Assembly (NCBI GenBank): GCA_034002865.1
Contig: JAVEZR010000001.1
Coordinates: 53,751 to 117,750 of the forward strand
DNA length: 64,000 nucleotides
Reading direction: 5' to 3'
Origin: UBA5209 sp034002865
Lineage (GTDB): Bacteria > Patescibacteriota > Dojkabacteria > SC72
Shown here: positions 8,047 through 16,110 of the stretch, piece after piece
Layout of the letters: the number at the start of each line of letters is the position of its first letter
How positions within the stretch are numbered: position 1 is the first letter of the stretch
Made by a program: the position numbers and the translations under genes
The notes under the pieces: model-generated
Databases searched by the model: none
What the model was told of the DNA's origin: nothing
The model's input: only the letters and a program-made list of their open reading frames with translations

Positions 8047-9855
8047 ATGAAACCCATTATACAAGATAAAGTAAAAACTCTCTGGAAAGTAGTAATCTTT
8101 TTCTATGGAAGATACCCTAAAGAGGTAGTACTAAGAGATCTCATATTCATAGCAGTAATAGTAGCAGAAATGAGTGGTATAACAATCGCTGGTAAATTCT
8201 TAGATGCTACACTCTCCATAATTAGAGAATCTACTGGAGAGTTTAACATCCATCAATATCTTGCTACAGACTCCTTCTACTTTCTTACCCTCTCCCTTCT
8301 TCTTTTAATAATCGTCATCATTGGTAGAAATATTCGTGCATATATAGCTGCTAATATAGCGGACAAGGTATGGAAAGATACTAGTTTAGAGGTACTTGGT
8401 AAGATCTCTAACAGTAATTTGCAAGATATAGAGAAGCCTAAGATACAAAACTTAATAGACTTTATACCAAACTACTCGATAAACAACCTCCTAATGTCAT
8501 ATGAAGCATTCTCTGGAATTGTATATCAGGTAGCAAGAGGAGTTACAGCATTCTTAATTCTTTCCTCTCATCTTGGTTGGAGTGTTCTTTTCCTAGTACT
8601 TTTTGTTTTACCAGAGATTTTACTTTCCCATTTCAATAGAAAGAGGATGCAACTTTACGATGATAATCAAATGAGTAGGCTTAAACTAACAAGCTATATA
8701 TATTTTACATTAGGTATGGATATTCGTAACTTTATGGAGTTAAGAGTAGATAATACATATGATTTCTTAAGGAAACGATATAAGAAGGAAAGAGAAGAGT
8801 ACCTTGGCGGACTGTTTGAAAGAAGAAAGCATTTTACGATAGATGCTACCTTGGGTGGTGTATCCGGACAGCTTTTTAAGTATGTATACATAGTATATCT
8901 TGTAGCTCATGTAGTTATTAATAAGATTACAATTGGTACATTTAGTGCACTCTTTAACTATGTTGATGTTGTATATACAAGTGCTCTTACTGCTTTAAAT
9001 ACACTCTCTTTACTTGATACAAATCTTTCATATGCTTCTAAATATTTTGAGTTTGTACATTACCAAGGCTTTGGAGATGAGAACCATGGATTTGCGAAAT
9101 TAGGAAGAAAAACTCCCTCTTTAGCTTTCCATAATTTAGACTTCTCATACCCTGATGAACCAGAGAAGAAGGTACTAGAGAATATTAACCTAGAGATTAA
9201 TCCCGGAGAGAAGGTTGCATTCTTTGGTGGAGATGGTTCTGGTAAAAGTAGCTTGATAAAGGTGTTAACAGGTTTGTACGAAGTTACCTCTGGTGATTAC
9301 CAAATAGGGCAGTATTCAGTAAGGGAGTTAGCAAGAGGTGAATTAAAAAGAAAGGTCTCTGTGACATTCCAGAACTATGTTAACTACAACTTTAGTATTA
9401 GAGAGAACATTACATTAACAAGTCAAAGAAAGAATATAGATATGGAACTGTATAGGAAGATTGTTAAGGTATGTGAAATAGCTGACTTTATGAAAAAAGA
9501 AAAGATTACAGACAATCTAATACTTGGTAAATATCTAGATGGTAAGGAGCTCTCCCCTGGATATTGGCAAAGATTAGCTATCGCAAGAATGTTGTACAGA
9601 AACAGAGAGATCTTTGTAATGGATGAGCCTTTTACATTCATAGATGCTCCATCTAGAGAGCATATATTAAAGGGGATAATAGATCTTCTTGGACCTAAAA
9701 AGACCTTAATACTGATTACAAGAGATACAGATCTTTTAGATAAGTTTGATAGGATATATGTATTTGATAATGGTCATATTGTCGAAGCAGGGGATTGGAA
9801 GGAGTTAATAAAAAAGAAGGGGAAATTCTACAAAGAGGTTAAGTACAATCAGTAA
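8047..9855 (+). CDS. ABC exporter half-transporter with altered signature and H-loop
   Basis: A 602-residue type IV ABC half-transporter: a six-helix membrane domain in about residues 20-335, then a nucleotide-binding domain. Walker A is GGDGSGKSS (residues ~396-404), the Q-loop lies in VTFQNYVNYNFS, and Walker B is IFVMDEP with the catalytic Glu. The signature is LSPGYWQ instead of LSGGQ, and the switch histidine is replaced (LITRDTD where ITHR is expected). Substrate is unknown; related exporters move lipids, peptides or drugs. It is probably a homodimer since no partner half is adjacent. It stands alone, divergent from the metalloprotease gene. Confidence 0.88.
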   Translation: MKPIIQDKVKTLWKVVIFFYGRYPKEVVLRDLIFIAVIVAEMSGITIAGKFLDATLSIIRESTGEFNIHQYLATDSFYFLTLSLLLLIIVIIGRNIRAYIAANIADKVWKDTSLEVLGKISNSNLQDIEKPKIQNLIDFIPNYSINNLLMSYEAFSGIVYQVARGVTAFLILSSHLGWSVLFLVLFVLPEILLSHFNRKRMQLYDDNQMSRLKLTSYIYFTLGMDIRNFMELRVDNTYDFLRKRYKKEREEYLGGLFERRKHFTIDATLGGVSGQLFKYVYIVYLVAHVVINKITIGTFSALFNYVDVVYTSALTALNTLSLLDTNLSYASKYFEFVHYQGFGDENHGFAKLGRKTPSLAFHNLDFSYPDEPEKKVLENINLEINPGEKVAFFGGDGSGKSSLIKVLTGLYEVTSGDYQIGQYSVRELARGELKRKVSVTFQNYVNYNFSIRENITLTSQRKNIDMELYRKIVKVCEIADFMKKEKITDNLILGKYLDGKELSPGYWQRLAIARMLYRNREIFVMDEPFTFIDAPSREHILKGIIDLLGPKKTLILITRDTDLLDKFDRIYVFDNGHIVEAGDWKELIKKKGKFYKEVKYNQ

Positions 9856-9878
9856 TCTTTATGCTTTTAGAGATACAA

Positions 9879-9907
9879 TTGTGAGTTCGATATTTTTACC
9901 GTATATT
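9879..9907 (+). promoter_or_regulatory. Promoter of the 9937 gene
   Basis: TTGTGA (9879-9884), 17 bases, TATATT (9902-9907). Start near 9914 gives a leader of about 23 bases. Confidence 0.5.
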
Positions 9908-9936
9908 ATTCTTAATTAAAATCTTTCATATGAATT

Positions 9937-11751
9937 ATGAAAAAACTCTCTGTATGGTTTAAGGAATTACCCAAATGGGCAAAGATAGTATTTTTCCCTG
10001 CTCTAATCTTAGGCTCTTTAATTCTCTTTCTTTCTATTACATTAATTGTATCTTTATATCTTGATTCTTCTTCTAGATCTCAGAGTAGTACTACACAGAT
10101 AGATTTAGAGAGAAGTGATATAGGGGAAGAGCCTGAGGAAGAGGTTGAAAAAGAGTTTGTTCCTAGCTTAGTTGATTTAGAAATTGATTTACTAGGAGTA
10201 CCTTTGAAGATAAATAACAAGTTTGATATCACTGATGTATATCAAGATGAATATATTAAGGACCCTATAGATTTAGATGAATCATTTATAGTTGGGTACA
10301 AGACAGGTAGTATAAAGAAAGGTCGTTTTATGGAGAGTGAACAATTAGCTTACAATTTGAGTGGCTATGATATCTATGTCTTATCTACACTCGAAGAACA
10401 TGATTATGTTTACACTGTTAGAATAGCTTACTTAGATGATAACTCCCCAATATTTCTCCTTTCACAAGATCAGAGAGAGCCCGGTGATTTACTTGAGATC
10501 TCTTTAAAGCCTAATGTTATTAATATCTCTTCATACAAGATTACAGATCAGAGCCTGTTTGGGTTGGATATCTTCAAAGGCATGAAATATAACTCAAAGA
10601 AGGTAAGTGACAATGGTAATACTTTTACACTTGGAGCACCGATATTTAAACCGTTGGTAGAAGAATTAAGTAAGTTAGAAGAAATAGATAGCTTTGGAGA
10701 GGTAAAGATTTATAACTACAAAGTAGATATTGAAGGATACTCTGTTGTTGAATCTCCAGAGGGATTCTTACAGAAAGTAGTATATGTTCCTTCCATTGTC
10801 GAATATGTCAGTAGTGATCCCAAAGTGGAAATAGTGTTGGATAAAACAGGAGAGAAAACAGAACATTTTTACGATTATATATCTGTAGGAGGTTGTTCAG
10901 AAAATGACCTAGAGGTAGCTAATGTAAAGGACACGGAATTAAGAAGTATTGGAAAAGCAAAGGATGGGAATCCAATTTATGTAAAAATTAACAGAAATGA
11001 TAGCTATCTTAAGAAACTTTATAACGAAGACTACCTATCTCCGGGGTCAGAAATGAATAAATATAATTATATTACAGAGGATGATATCACACCTTTCACA
11101 TATGAGCAGTTTGTAGACGCGTATCCAATATTATATTGGAAAGATCCTTTTGGTAGATATATTATGTTTGCTAGGAGAGATTTTGTTATTACTGGTGGTT
11201 GTGCAAAGCCTGCAATATATCTCTACCCTGAAGAGAAAACAAGTTTAAATGTAAAGGTTATACCTAATGGATTACTGACATTTACATCTCCTAAGTATGA
11301 AGTAGGGGGATGGAATATCAACGTAGGTACAGATGGCACCATTAATTATAAAGGGGGGAAGTATGAGTATCTGTGGTGGGATTCTATATCTAACGGATAC
11401 TATACTCCAAGTAATGGTTGGGTTATAGAAAGGGGAAACTTTGAGACTTTCATAACTGAGAAACTACAGGAGATGGGATTGAATGAAAAAGAGATTAGTG
11501 ACTTTAATGAGTTTTGGGTCCCCCTTATTAGTAAGGAGAATACTCAATACCTATATATCACATTCCTCTTTAATTCAGAGGTTAATCAGATAGCCAAATT
11601 AGAATTCAGTATACAGCCTGATAATATATTTAGAGTATTCATGCTCTACGAATCTATGGATAAATATAAAGAGGTAAGGCCATTGAAGATAGAGAAAGTA
11701 AGCAGAACAGGCTTTACTGTAGTTGAATGGGGTGGTGCTAAAGAGAGGTAA
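9937..11751 (+). CDS. Large membrane-anchored surface protein with CAKPAIYLYP motif
   Basis: A 604-residue protein with an N-terminal membrane segment (residues 15-42), an acidic Ser/Glu linker (about 45-72) and a long extracytoplasmic part. The C-terminal third starts with GGCAKPAIYLYP, followed by repeated Gly/Trp/Tyr-rich strands (YEVGGWNINV, YEYLWWDS, GWVIERGNF). From memory this CAKP-x-IYLYP block recurs in hypothetical proteins of Patescibacteria; no function is known to me. An earlier Cys (VGGCSEND) could pair with the motif Cys. It has its own promoter and no operon partner. Confidence 0.7.
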   Translation: MKKLSVWFKELPKWAKIVFFPALILGSLILFLSITLIVSLYLDSSSRSQSSTTQIDLERSDIGEEPEEEVEKEFVPSLVDLEIDLLGVPLKINNKFDITDVYQDEYIKDPIDLDESFIVGYKTGSIKKGRFMESEQLAYNLSGYDIYVLSTLEEHDYVYTVRIAYLDDNSPIFLLSQDQREPGDLLEISLKPNVINISSYKITDQSLFGLDIFKGMKYNSKKVSDNGNTFTLGAPIFKPLVEELSKLEEIDSFGEVKIYNYKVDIEGYSVVESPEGFLQKVVYVPSIVEYVSSDPKVEIVLDKTGEKTEHFYDYISVGGCSENDLEVANVKDTELRSIGKAKDGNPIYVKINRNDSYLKKLYNEDYLSPGSEMNKYNYITEDDITPFTYEQFVDAYPILYWKDPFGRYIMFARRDFVITGGCAKPAIYLYPEEKTSLNVKVIPNGLLTFTSPKYEVGGWNINVGTDGTINYKGGKYEYLWWDSISNGYYTPSNGWVIERGNFETFITEKLQEMGLNEKEISDFNEFWVPLISKENTQYLYITFLFNSEVNQIAKLEFSIQPDNIFRVFMLYESMDKYKEVRPLKIEKVSRTGFTVVEWGGAKER

Positions 11752-11781
11752 TAAACCATCTAAAATCTTTAGCAAATACTC

Positions 11782-11816
11782 AAAATATCCTGTAAAATAT
11801 CCAAGGGATAATATTT
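11782..11816 (+). repeat. Short direct repeats before folD
   Basis: AAAATATCC occurs at 11782-11790 and 11794-11802 (12-base period, about one helical turn), followed by a partial inverse copy GGATAATATTT at 11806-11816. It sits in the presumed promoter region of the folD operon and may be an operator, but AT-rich chance is possible. Confidence 0.3.
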
Positions 11817-11830
11817 GTTAGGATAAAAAT

Positions 11831-12688
11831 ATGATTCTACTAGATGGTAGTACACTCTCCGATAAGAAGTTAAACAGATTAAGGGATCAAATAAAAGAGT
11901 ATATAGATATAGGCTCTAGGACTCCTAGATTAGATATAATTCTTGTAGGTGAAGATTTCGGTAGTAAGAAGTATGTGGGAATGAAACAGAGCAGAGCAAT
12001 GGGTTTAGGTATTAAATGTGTTGTTCATGAGTTTGAGTCAACTGTAAAAGAGAAAGAGATAGTAGAGTTAATAGAGAAGTTAAATAGAGATGAGAGAGTA
12101 GATGGCTTAATGGTTCAACTGCCACTACCAAAGGGAATAGACAGTGACATTGTATTAGAAACAATAGATCCTAAGAAGGATGTAGATGGTCTTACATCTT
12201 CTAACTTAGGTAAACTTTTTAAAAATGACTCCAAAGCAATTGCTCCTGCAACAGCGAAAGGGATATTAGACATACTTAAGGAGTATGAAATAGAGATAGA
12301 TGGTGCAGAAGTAGTAGTAATTGGAAGAAGTGATATTGTAGGCTTACCAACAGCTGCAATATTACAAAATGCTAATGCTACTGTTACTGTATGTCATTCT
12401 CATACAAAAAATCTCAAAAGTATATGTAAAAGAGCAGATATCTTAGTAGTTGGTATTGGTAAAGCAGAGTATATAGATAAAGGGTATGTAAAAGATGGTG
12501 CAACTGTGATAGATATAGGTACTAATCGCAATCAAGAGGGGAAACTAGTAGGTGATGTTAAAATGGGTAGTGTAAAGAAGGTTGCAAAATATATTACTCC
12601 TGTACCAGGTGGTATAGGTCCAATGACTGTAGTATCTCTCCTTGATAATTTGTTTGAGGTATATAAAAAGAATGTTAAGAAATTCTAA
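11831..12688 (+). CDS. folD: Bifunctional methylene-THF dehydrogenase/cyclohydrolase FolD
   Basis: A 285-residue FolD of normal size. Visible signatures are KKYVGMKQ (catalytic Tyr/Lys), VDGLMVQLPLP, PKKDVDG, the Rossmann motif GRSDIVGLP and the C-terminal TPVPGGIGPMT. It interconverts 5,10-methylene-THF and 10-formyl-THF with NAD(P). It is first in a run with glyA, thyX and dcd, overlapping glyA by 17 bases, so translation is probably coupled. In this context it would balance the one-carbon pool used by ThyX and by purine or initiator-tRNA formylation. A TAGGAT box at 11819-11824 lies 6 bases before the ATG and may make the mRNA leaderless. Confidence 0.96.
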   Translation: MILLDGSTLSDKKLNRLRDQIKEYIDIGSRTPRLDIILVGEDFGSKKYVGMKQSRAMGLGIKCVVHEFESTVKEKEIVELIEKLNRDERVDGLMVQLPLPKGIDSDIVLETIDPKKDVDGLTSSNLGKLFKNDSKAIAPATAKGILDILKEYEIEIDGAEVVVIGRSDIVGLPTAAILQNANATVTVCHSHTKNLKSICKRADILVVGIGKAEYIDKGYVKDGATVIDIGTNRNQEGKLVGDVKMGSVKKVAKYITPVPGGIGPMTVVSLLDNLFEVYKKNVKKF

Positions 12689-13907
12689 GGATACTATTTT
12701 CAAATATATAGATGGTGAAGCTAGAAGACAGATAGAGGGTATTGAATTAATAGCTTCTGAAAACTATGTTAGCAAAGACGTACTTACTGCGATGGGCAGT
12801 ATACTTACTAATAAATACTCAGAGGGATATCCAGATAAAAGATACTATGGTGGTAATGAATATATAGATAAAATAGAGAAGGAGTGTATAGCTAGAGCAA
12901 AGGATCTGTTTAAAGCAGAGCATGTTAATGTACAGCCTTACTCTGGTTCACCTGCTAACTTAGCTGTTCATTTAGCATTTTTAAATCCAGGAGATAAGAC
13001 AATGGGTATGGATCTCTCTGCTGGTGGTCATCTTACACACGGCTTTAAAGTCTCAATTAGTGGTAAATATTTTGACTCAGTAAGTTACGGTGTAAATAGT
13101 GATGGATATATTGATTACGATGAAGTAAGGAAGATAGCATTAGAACATAGGCCTAAGTTAATATGGAGTGGTTTCTCTGCATACTCTCGTATAATTGATT
13201 GGAGTGAGTTTAGGAAGATTGCAGATGAAATTGACGCTATTCTTGTTGCTGATATTGCTCATGTTGCTGGATTGGTTGCAGGTGGTGTATATCCCTCTCC
13301 TGTAGGTATAGCTGATGTGGTTACTACAACCACTCATAAGACGCTCAGAGGGCCTAGAGGAGCAATGATTATGTGTAAAGAGGAGTATGGAGAGGTAATA
13401 GATAAAGCAGTATTCCCTGGCCTTCAGGGAGGTCCACACAATCATACTACAGCAGCAATAGCTATATCTTTACAAGAGGCTAATACGGATGAATTTAAGC
13501 AGTATTCAAAGCAAACAGTGGATAATGCAAAAACTCTTGCTAATGATTTAATAAAGAGAGGATTTAAGATTGTATCTAATGGAACAGATAACCACCTTTT
13601 TCTCATTGATACAGTAGGTAGTGTGGGTTTAAGTGGTAAAGAAGCCTCTGATATCTTAGAAGAGGTAAATATTACTGTAAACAAGAATAGTATACCTAAT
13701 GATACACGTAAACCTTGGGATCCATCAGGTATACGTATTGGTACACCAGCTATTACTACAAGAGGTATGAATGAGAAAGATATGCTCTTTATCTCTGAAG
13801 TAATAGATAGCGCTATTAATAAAAAAGAAGATTTAAAGATATTAAAATCGAAGGTAATAAATTTTACAAAGAGATTTCCAATCCCTGGAATAGAAATAAA
13901 TTCATAA
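12672..13907 (+). CDS. glyA: Serine hydroxymethyltransferase GlyA
   Basis: A 411-residue PLP enzyme making glycine and 5,10-methylene-THF from serine and THF. The catalytic Lys lies in TTTTHKTLRGPRGA (about residue 224); GIELIASENYVS and SGSPANLAVH are SHMT signatures. The ATG at 12672 is preferred over the in-frame TTG at 12642 because homologues start close to this point and the longer form would overlap folD more. Position between folD and thyX fits its role as source of the methylene-THF consumed by ThyX. Confidence 0.96.
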   Translation: MLRNSKDTIFKYIDGEARRQIEGIELIASENYVSKDVLTAMGSILTNKYSEGYPDKRYYGGNEYIDKIEKECIARAKDLFKAEHVNVQPYSGSPANLAVHLAFLNPGDKTMGMDLSAGGHLTHGFKVSISGKYFDSVSYGVNSDGYIDYDEVRKIALEHRPKLIWSGFSAYSRIIDWSEFRKIADEIDAILVADIAHVAGLVAGGVYPSPVGIADVVTTTTHKTLRGPRGAMIMCKEEYGEVIDKAVFPGLQGGPHNHTTAAIAISLQEANTDEFKQYSKQTVDNAKTLANDLIKRGFKIVSNGTDNHLFLIDTVGSVGLSGKEASDILEEVNITVNKNSIPNDTRKPWDPSGIRIGTPAITTRGMNEKDMLFISEVIDSAINKKEDLKILKSKVINFTKRFPIPGIEINS

Positions 13908-13917
13908 TCTTAAACAC

Positions 13918-15513
13918 ATGAAGGGAACCTTTAGAAAAGATTTACAGATAGCTACTGTAAAATCTCAATCTGTATGGAACAAATTTAAAGTACATACTCT
14001 TTTACAAAACCCTTCTCAAAAACAACCCTCTATTAATGCATATCTTGGTGCAAGATATAGTAGATCTTCTGACTCTATCCTTGATATTGCCAAGGAGATT
14101 ATAAACTCAAATACAGATGCTGCAGACAGATTAGAAAAAATCTTTCATGGGTATGGCCATAAGTCTGTAGGAGATATGGCAGATCTTTTTGTATGTATAG
14201 AGAATATCCCTATGTTTACTGCAATGAAGATCTTCTACCTTAACTCTGTTATCTCTGGTCAAGAGAGATCTACTAGATATCAGAACTTTGAGAGTCCAGA
14301 ATTTATTAAAATACCAAAAGAGCTATGTAAAGATAGTGAGATTAGGAAAGAGTACGACCGTATTATGCTTAAACAGATGTCTGATTACAGAAAACTACTT
14401 AAGAAGACACGTATATTACTTAAAGAACAGTTTAAAATTAATAAAGAGAATCCTGCAGAGGTATCAGCATGGAAATCTAGATCATTTGATGTAGCAAGAT
14501 ACTTACTACCGTATGGATTACGAACTAGTTTAGCAGCAGTAATGTCTGCTAGGAATTGGTCTGAATTAATATCTTACTTTAATGCTAATGATAGTGTGGT
14601 AGATAATGAAGTTGCTAACTTACTAATGAACTTACTTGGGGAATCAGATTTAGAGATACGAGGATATATACGAGAGGCAGATGGTTTGATTAAGCATACA
14701 GATGCAAACTGTTGTAGAAGGAATTCAACTAAGGAAGTTTTACAGTACCTAGAACCTATAATCTCTAAACAGAAAGAATTGAAAGATCTAGGTTGTGAAC
14801 AGGATACATGCACTATCTCTTACAATGTAGACCCTGTAGAGGACTTAATTACTCACTATGAACTTCTTTTAAATCCTCTAGGTAGTAAGAAGGAGTTAGA
14901 GTTTGATGAGAAAGACTCAATTTCAATTGGAGAGAAGATATTTGATAACCATAACCATCATAACTTAATGGGAAATATTGGTCAGTCAGGGGCTATAAAG
15001 ATAGAGGGTATGGCTACATTAGGAACATTAAAGGATTTAAATAGGCATAGGAGTTTAGAGAGATATATACCTCTCTTTCATGATCATTTAAATATTGATA
15101 ATGAATTAAAGAGGGATGAGAAAGATTGTTTCTCCCTCTGCAACTATCTTGATATAAAAGAGTTGGGGAAATTAAAGGATGAATATGAACAGTGTTTAGT
15201 AGAAACATATAAAATGATAAAGAATTGGAGAAGTGTCTCTAAGCAGTTTATGTCAGAGGAGGTCTCTACTGAATATACAAAATATCTCTTACCTCATGCT
15301 CACTTCACTAAATACAGTTTCTATGGCTCTATAGATGATTTACAGTATACAATCAATCTTAGGGTTAGAAGAGGTGGACATATTGCATATAGAGTTTTAG
15401 TGTATAAATGGCTAGAATTATTAAATGAGAAAGATTCAATCTGGAAATCATTACTTAAAAGTATTCAGAAACCTGATTATAAATCTAAAGAGCAGTTTGT
15501 AGATAGAAGTTAA
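13918..15513 (+). CDS. thyX: Double-length flavin-dependent thymidylate synthase ThyX
   Basis: At 531 residues this is about twice a normal ThyX (220-250), and both halves carry ThyX-like blocks. The N-half has GHKSVGD, SGQERSTRY (about residues 113-121) and LLPYGLRTSLAAVMSARNW. The C-half has LNRHRSLERY (about 374-383), SFYGSIDDLQYTINLRVRRG and a C-terminal helix. The canonical RHR-x-x-S-x-x-x-x-S-x-R motif is split: the first half keeps ERSTRY but not RHR, the second keeps RHR. A similar tandem layout is known in Chlamydia ThyX. ThyX methylates dUMP using methylene-THF, FAD and NADPH. It lies 10 bases after glyA, in line with substrate supply. No thyA is seen. Confidence 0.85.
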   Translation: MKGTFRKDLQIATVKSQSVWNKFKVHTLLQNPSQKQPSINAYLGARYSRSSDSILDIAKEIINSNTDAADRLEKIFHGYGHKSVGDMADLFVCIENIPMFTAMKIFYLNSVISGQERSTRYQNFESPEFIKIPKELCKDSEIRKEYDRIMLKQMSDYRKLLKKTRILLKEQFKINKENPAEVSAWKSRSFDVARYLLPYGLRTSLAAVMSARNWSELISYFNANDSVVDNEVANLLMNLLGESDLEIRGYIREADGLIKHTDANCCRRNSTKEVLQYLEPIISKQKELKDLGCEQDTCTISYNVDPVEDLITHYELLLNPLGSKKELEFDEKDSISIGEKIFDNHNHHNLMGNIGQSGAIKIEGMATLGTLKDLNRHRSLERYIPLFHDHLNIDNELKRDEKDCFSLCNYLDIKELGKLKDEYEQCLVETYKMIKNWRSVSKQFMSEEVSTEYTKYLLPHAHFTKYSFYGSIDDLQYTINLRVRRGGHIAYRVLVYKWLELLNEKDSIWKSLLKSIQKPDYKSKEQFVDRS

Positions 15514-15525
15514 TATGTATAGAAT
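15497..15525 (+). promoter_or_regulatory. Internal promoter of dcd
   Basis: TTGTAG (15497-15502), 17 bases, TAGAAT (15520-15525), then 6 bases to the dcd ATG. It would give a leaderless dcd(-sufS) mRNA in addition to read-through from folD. Confidence 0.45.
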
Positions 15526-15531
15526 ATAGAT

Positions 15532-16092
15532 ATGATACTGTCGGATAGAAGTATAAAAGAAAAAATACGTACTGGAGAGATTAGTATAGAGCCTTTCTCA
15601 CATGAATTCATACAACCTGCTTCATATGATTTACATTTAGATAAAAATATATTGGTTTTTAATACTAAAAAGTATGACATTATCGATGTAAAAAAACCTC
15701 TAGATGACTTAATGTTAAAGGTAGAGATTGATGATATAGAGGGGTATACTCTTAAACCTACTGAATTTATCTTAGCTAATGTAGTAGAGATAACTGGGGT
15801 AGATAGTAAGCACGTTGGTAGGTTAGAGGGTAAGAGTTCATTAGCAAGAATGGGTTTAATCATTCATGCTACTGCAGGATTTTTAGATCCGGGTAATAAG
15901 CTTAGACTTACTCTTGAGATAGCGAATCTTTCTCCATTACCAATTAGAATATATGAGGGTATGAAGATAGCACAGTTAGCTTTTGAACAGCTAGATAAGG
16001 ATTGTGAAAGACCTTACGGTAGTTCTGGCTTAAATAGTAAGTACAAGGGTGATATGACTGTACAGGCAAGTAGGATGTGGAAGAATTTTTAA
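15532..16092 (+). CDS. dcd: dCTP deaminase, possibly bifunctional (dUTPase)
   Basis: A 186-residue trimeric dCTP deaminase/dUTPase-fold protein. Motifs: QPASYDLHL, GKSSLARMGL, HATAGFLDPG, LTLEIAN (catalytic Glu), YEGMKIAQLAF. The HATAG-x-x-DPG form resembles bifunctional DCD-DUT enzymes (dCTP directly to dUMP) more than the E. coli deaminase (HRIDPGW), but activity cannot be read with certainty. Directly after thyX, it would supply dUMP for dTMP synthesis. It may also be transcribed from its own leaderless promoter. Confidence 0.92.
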   Translation: MILSDRSIKEKIRTGEISIEPFSHEFIQPASYDLHLDKNILVFNTKKYDIIDVKKPLDDLMLKVEIDDIEGYTLKPTEFILANVVEITGVDSKHVGRLEGKSSLARMGLIIHATAGFLDPGNKLRLTLEIANLSPLPIRIYEGMKIAQLAFEQLDKDCERPYGSSGLNSKYKGDMTVQASRMWKNF

Positions 16093-16110
16093 TTTAATTT
16101 TCCATAAGTA

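Noticed and set aside
11770..11796. Third CIRCE-like site before folD
   Set aside because: TTAGCAAAT at 11770 resembles the variant half-site, but the partner arm nine bases on matches only 3/9, so it is a lone half-site.
11752..11830. THF riboswitch before the folate operon
   Set aside because: The 79-base gap is AT-rich with short repeats and has none of the conserved junction sequence or pairing of a THF riboswitch.
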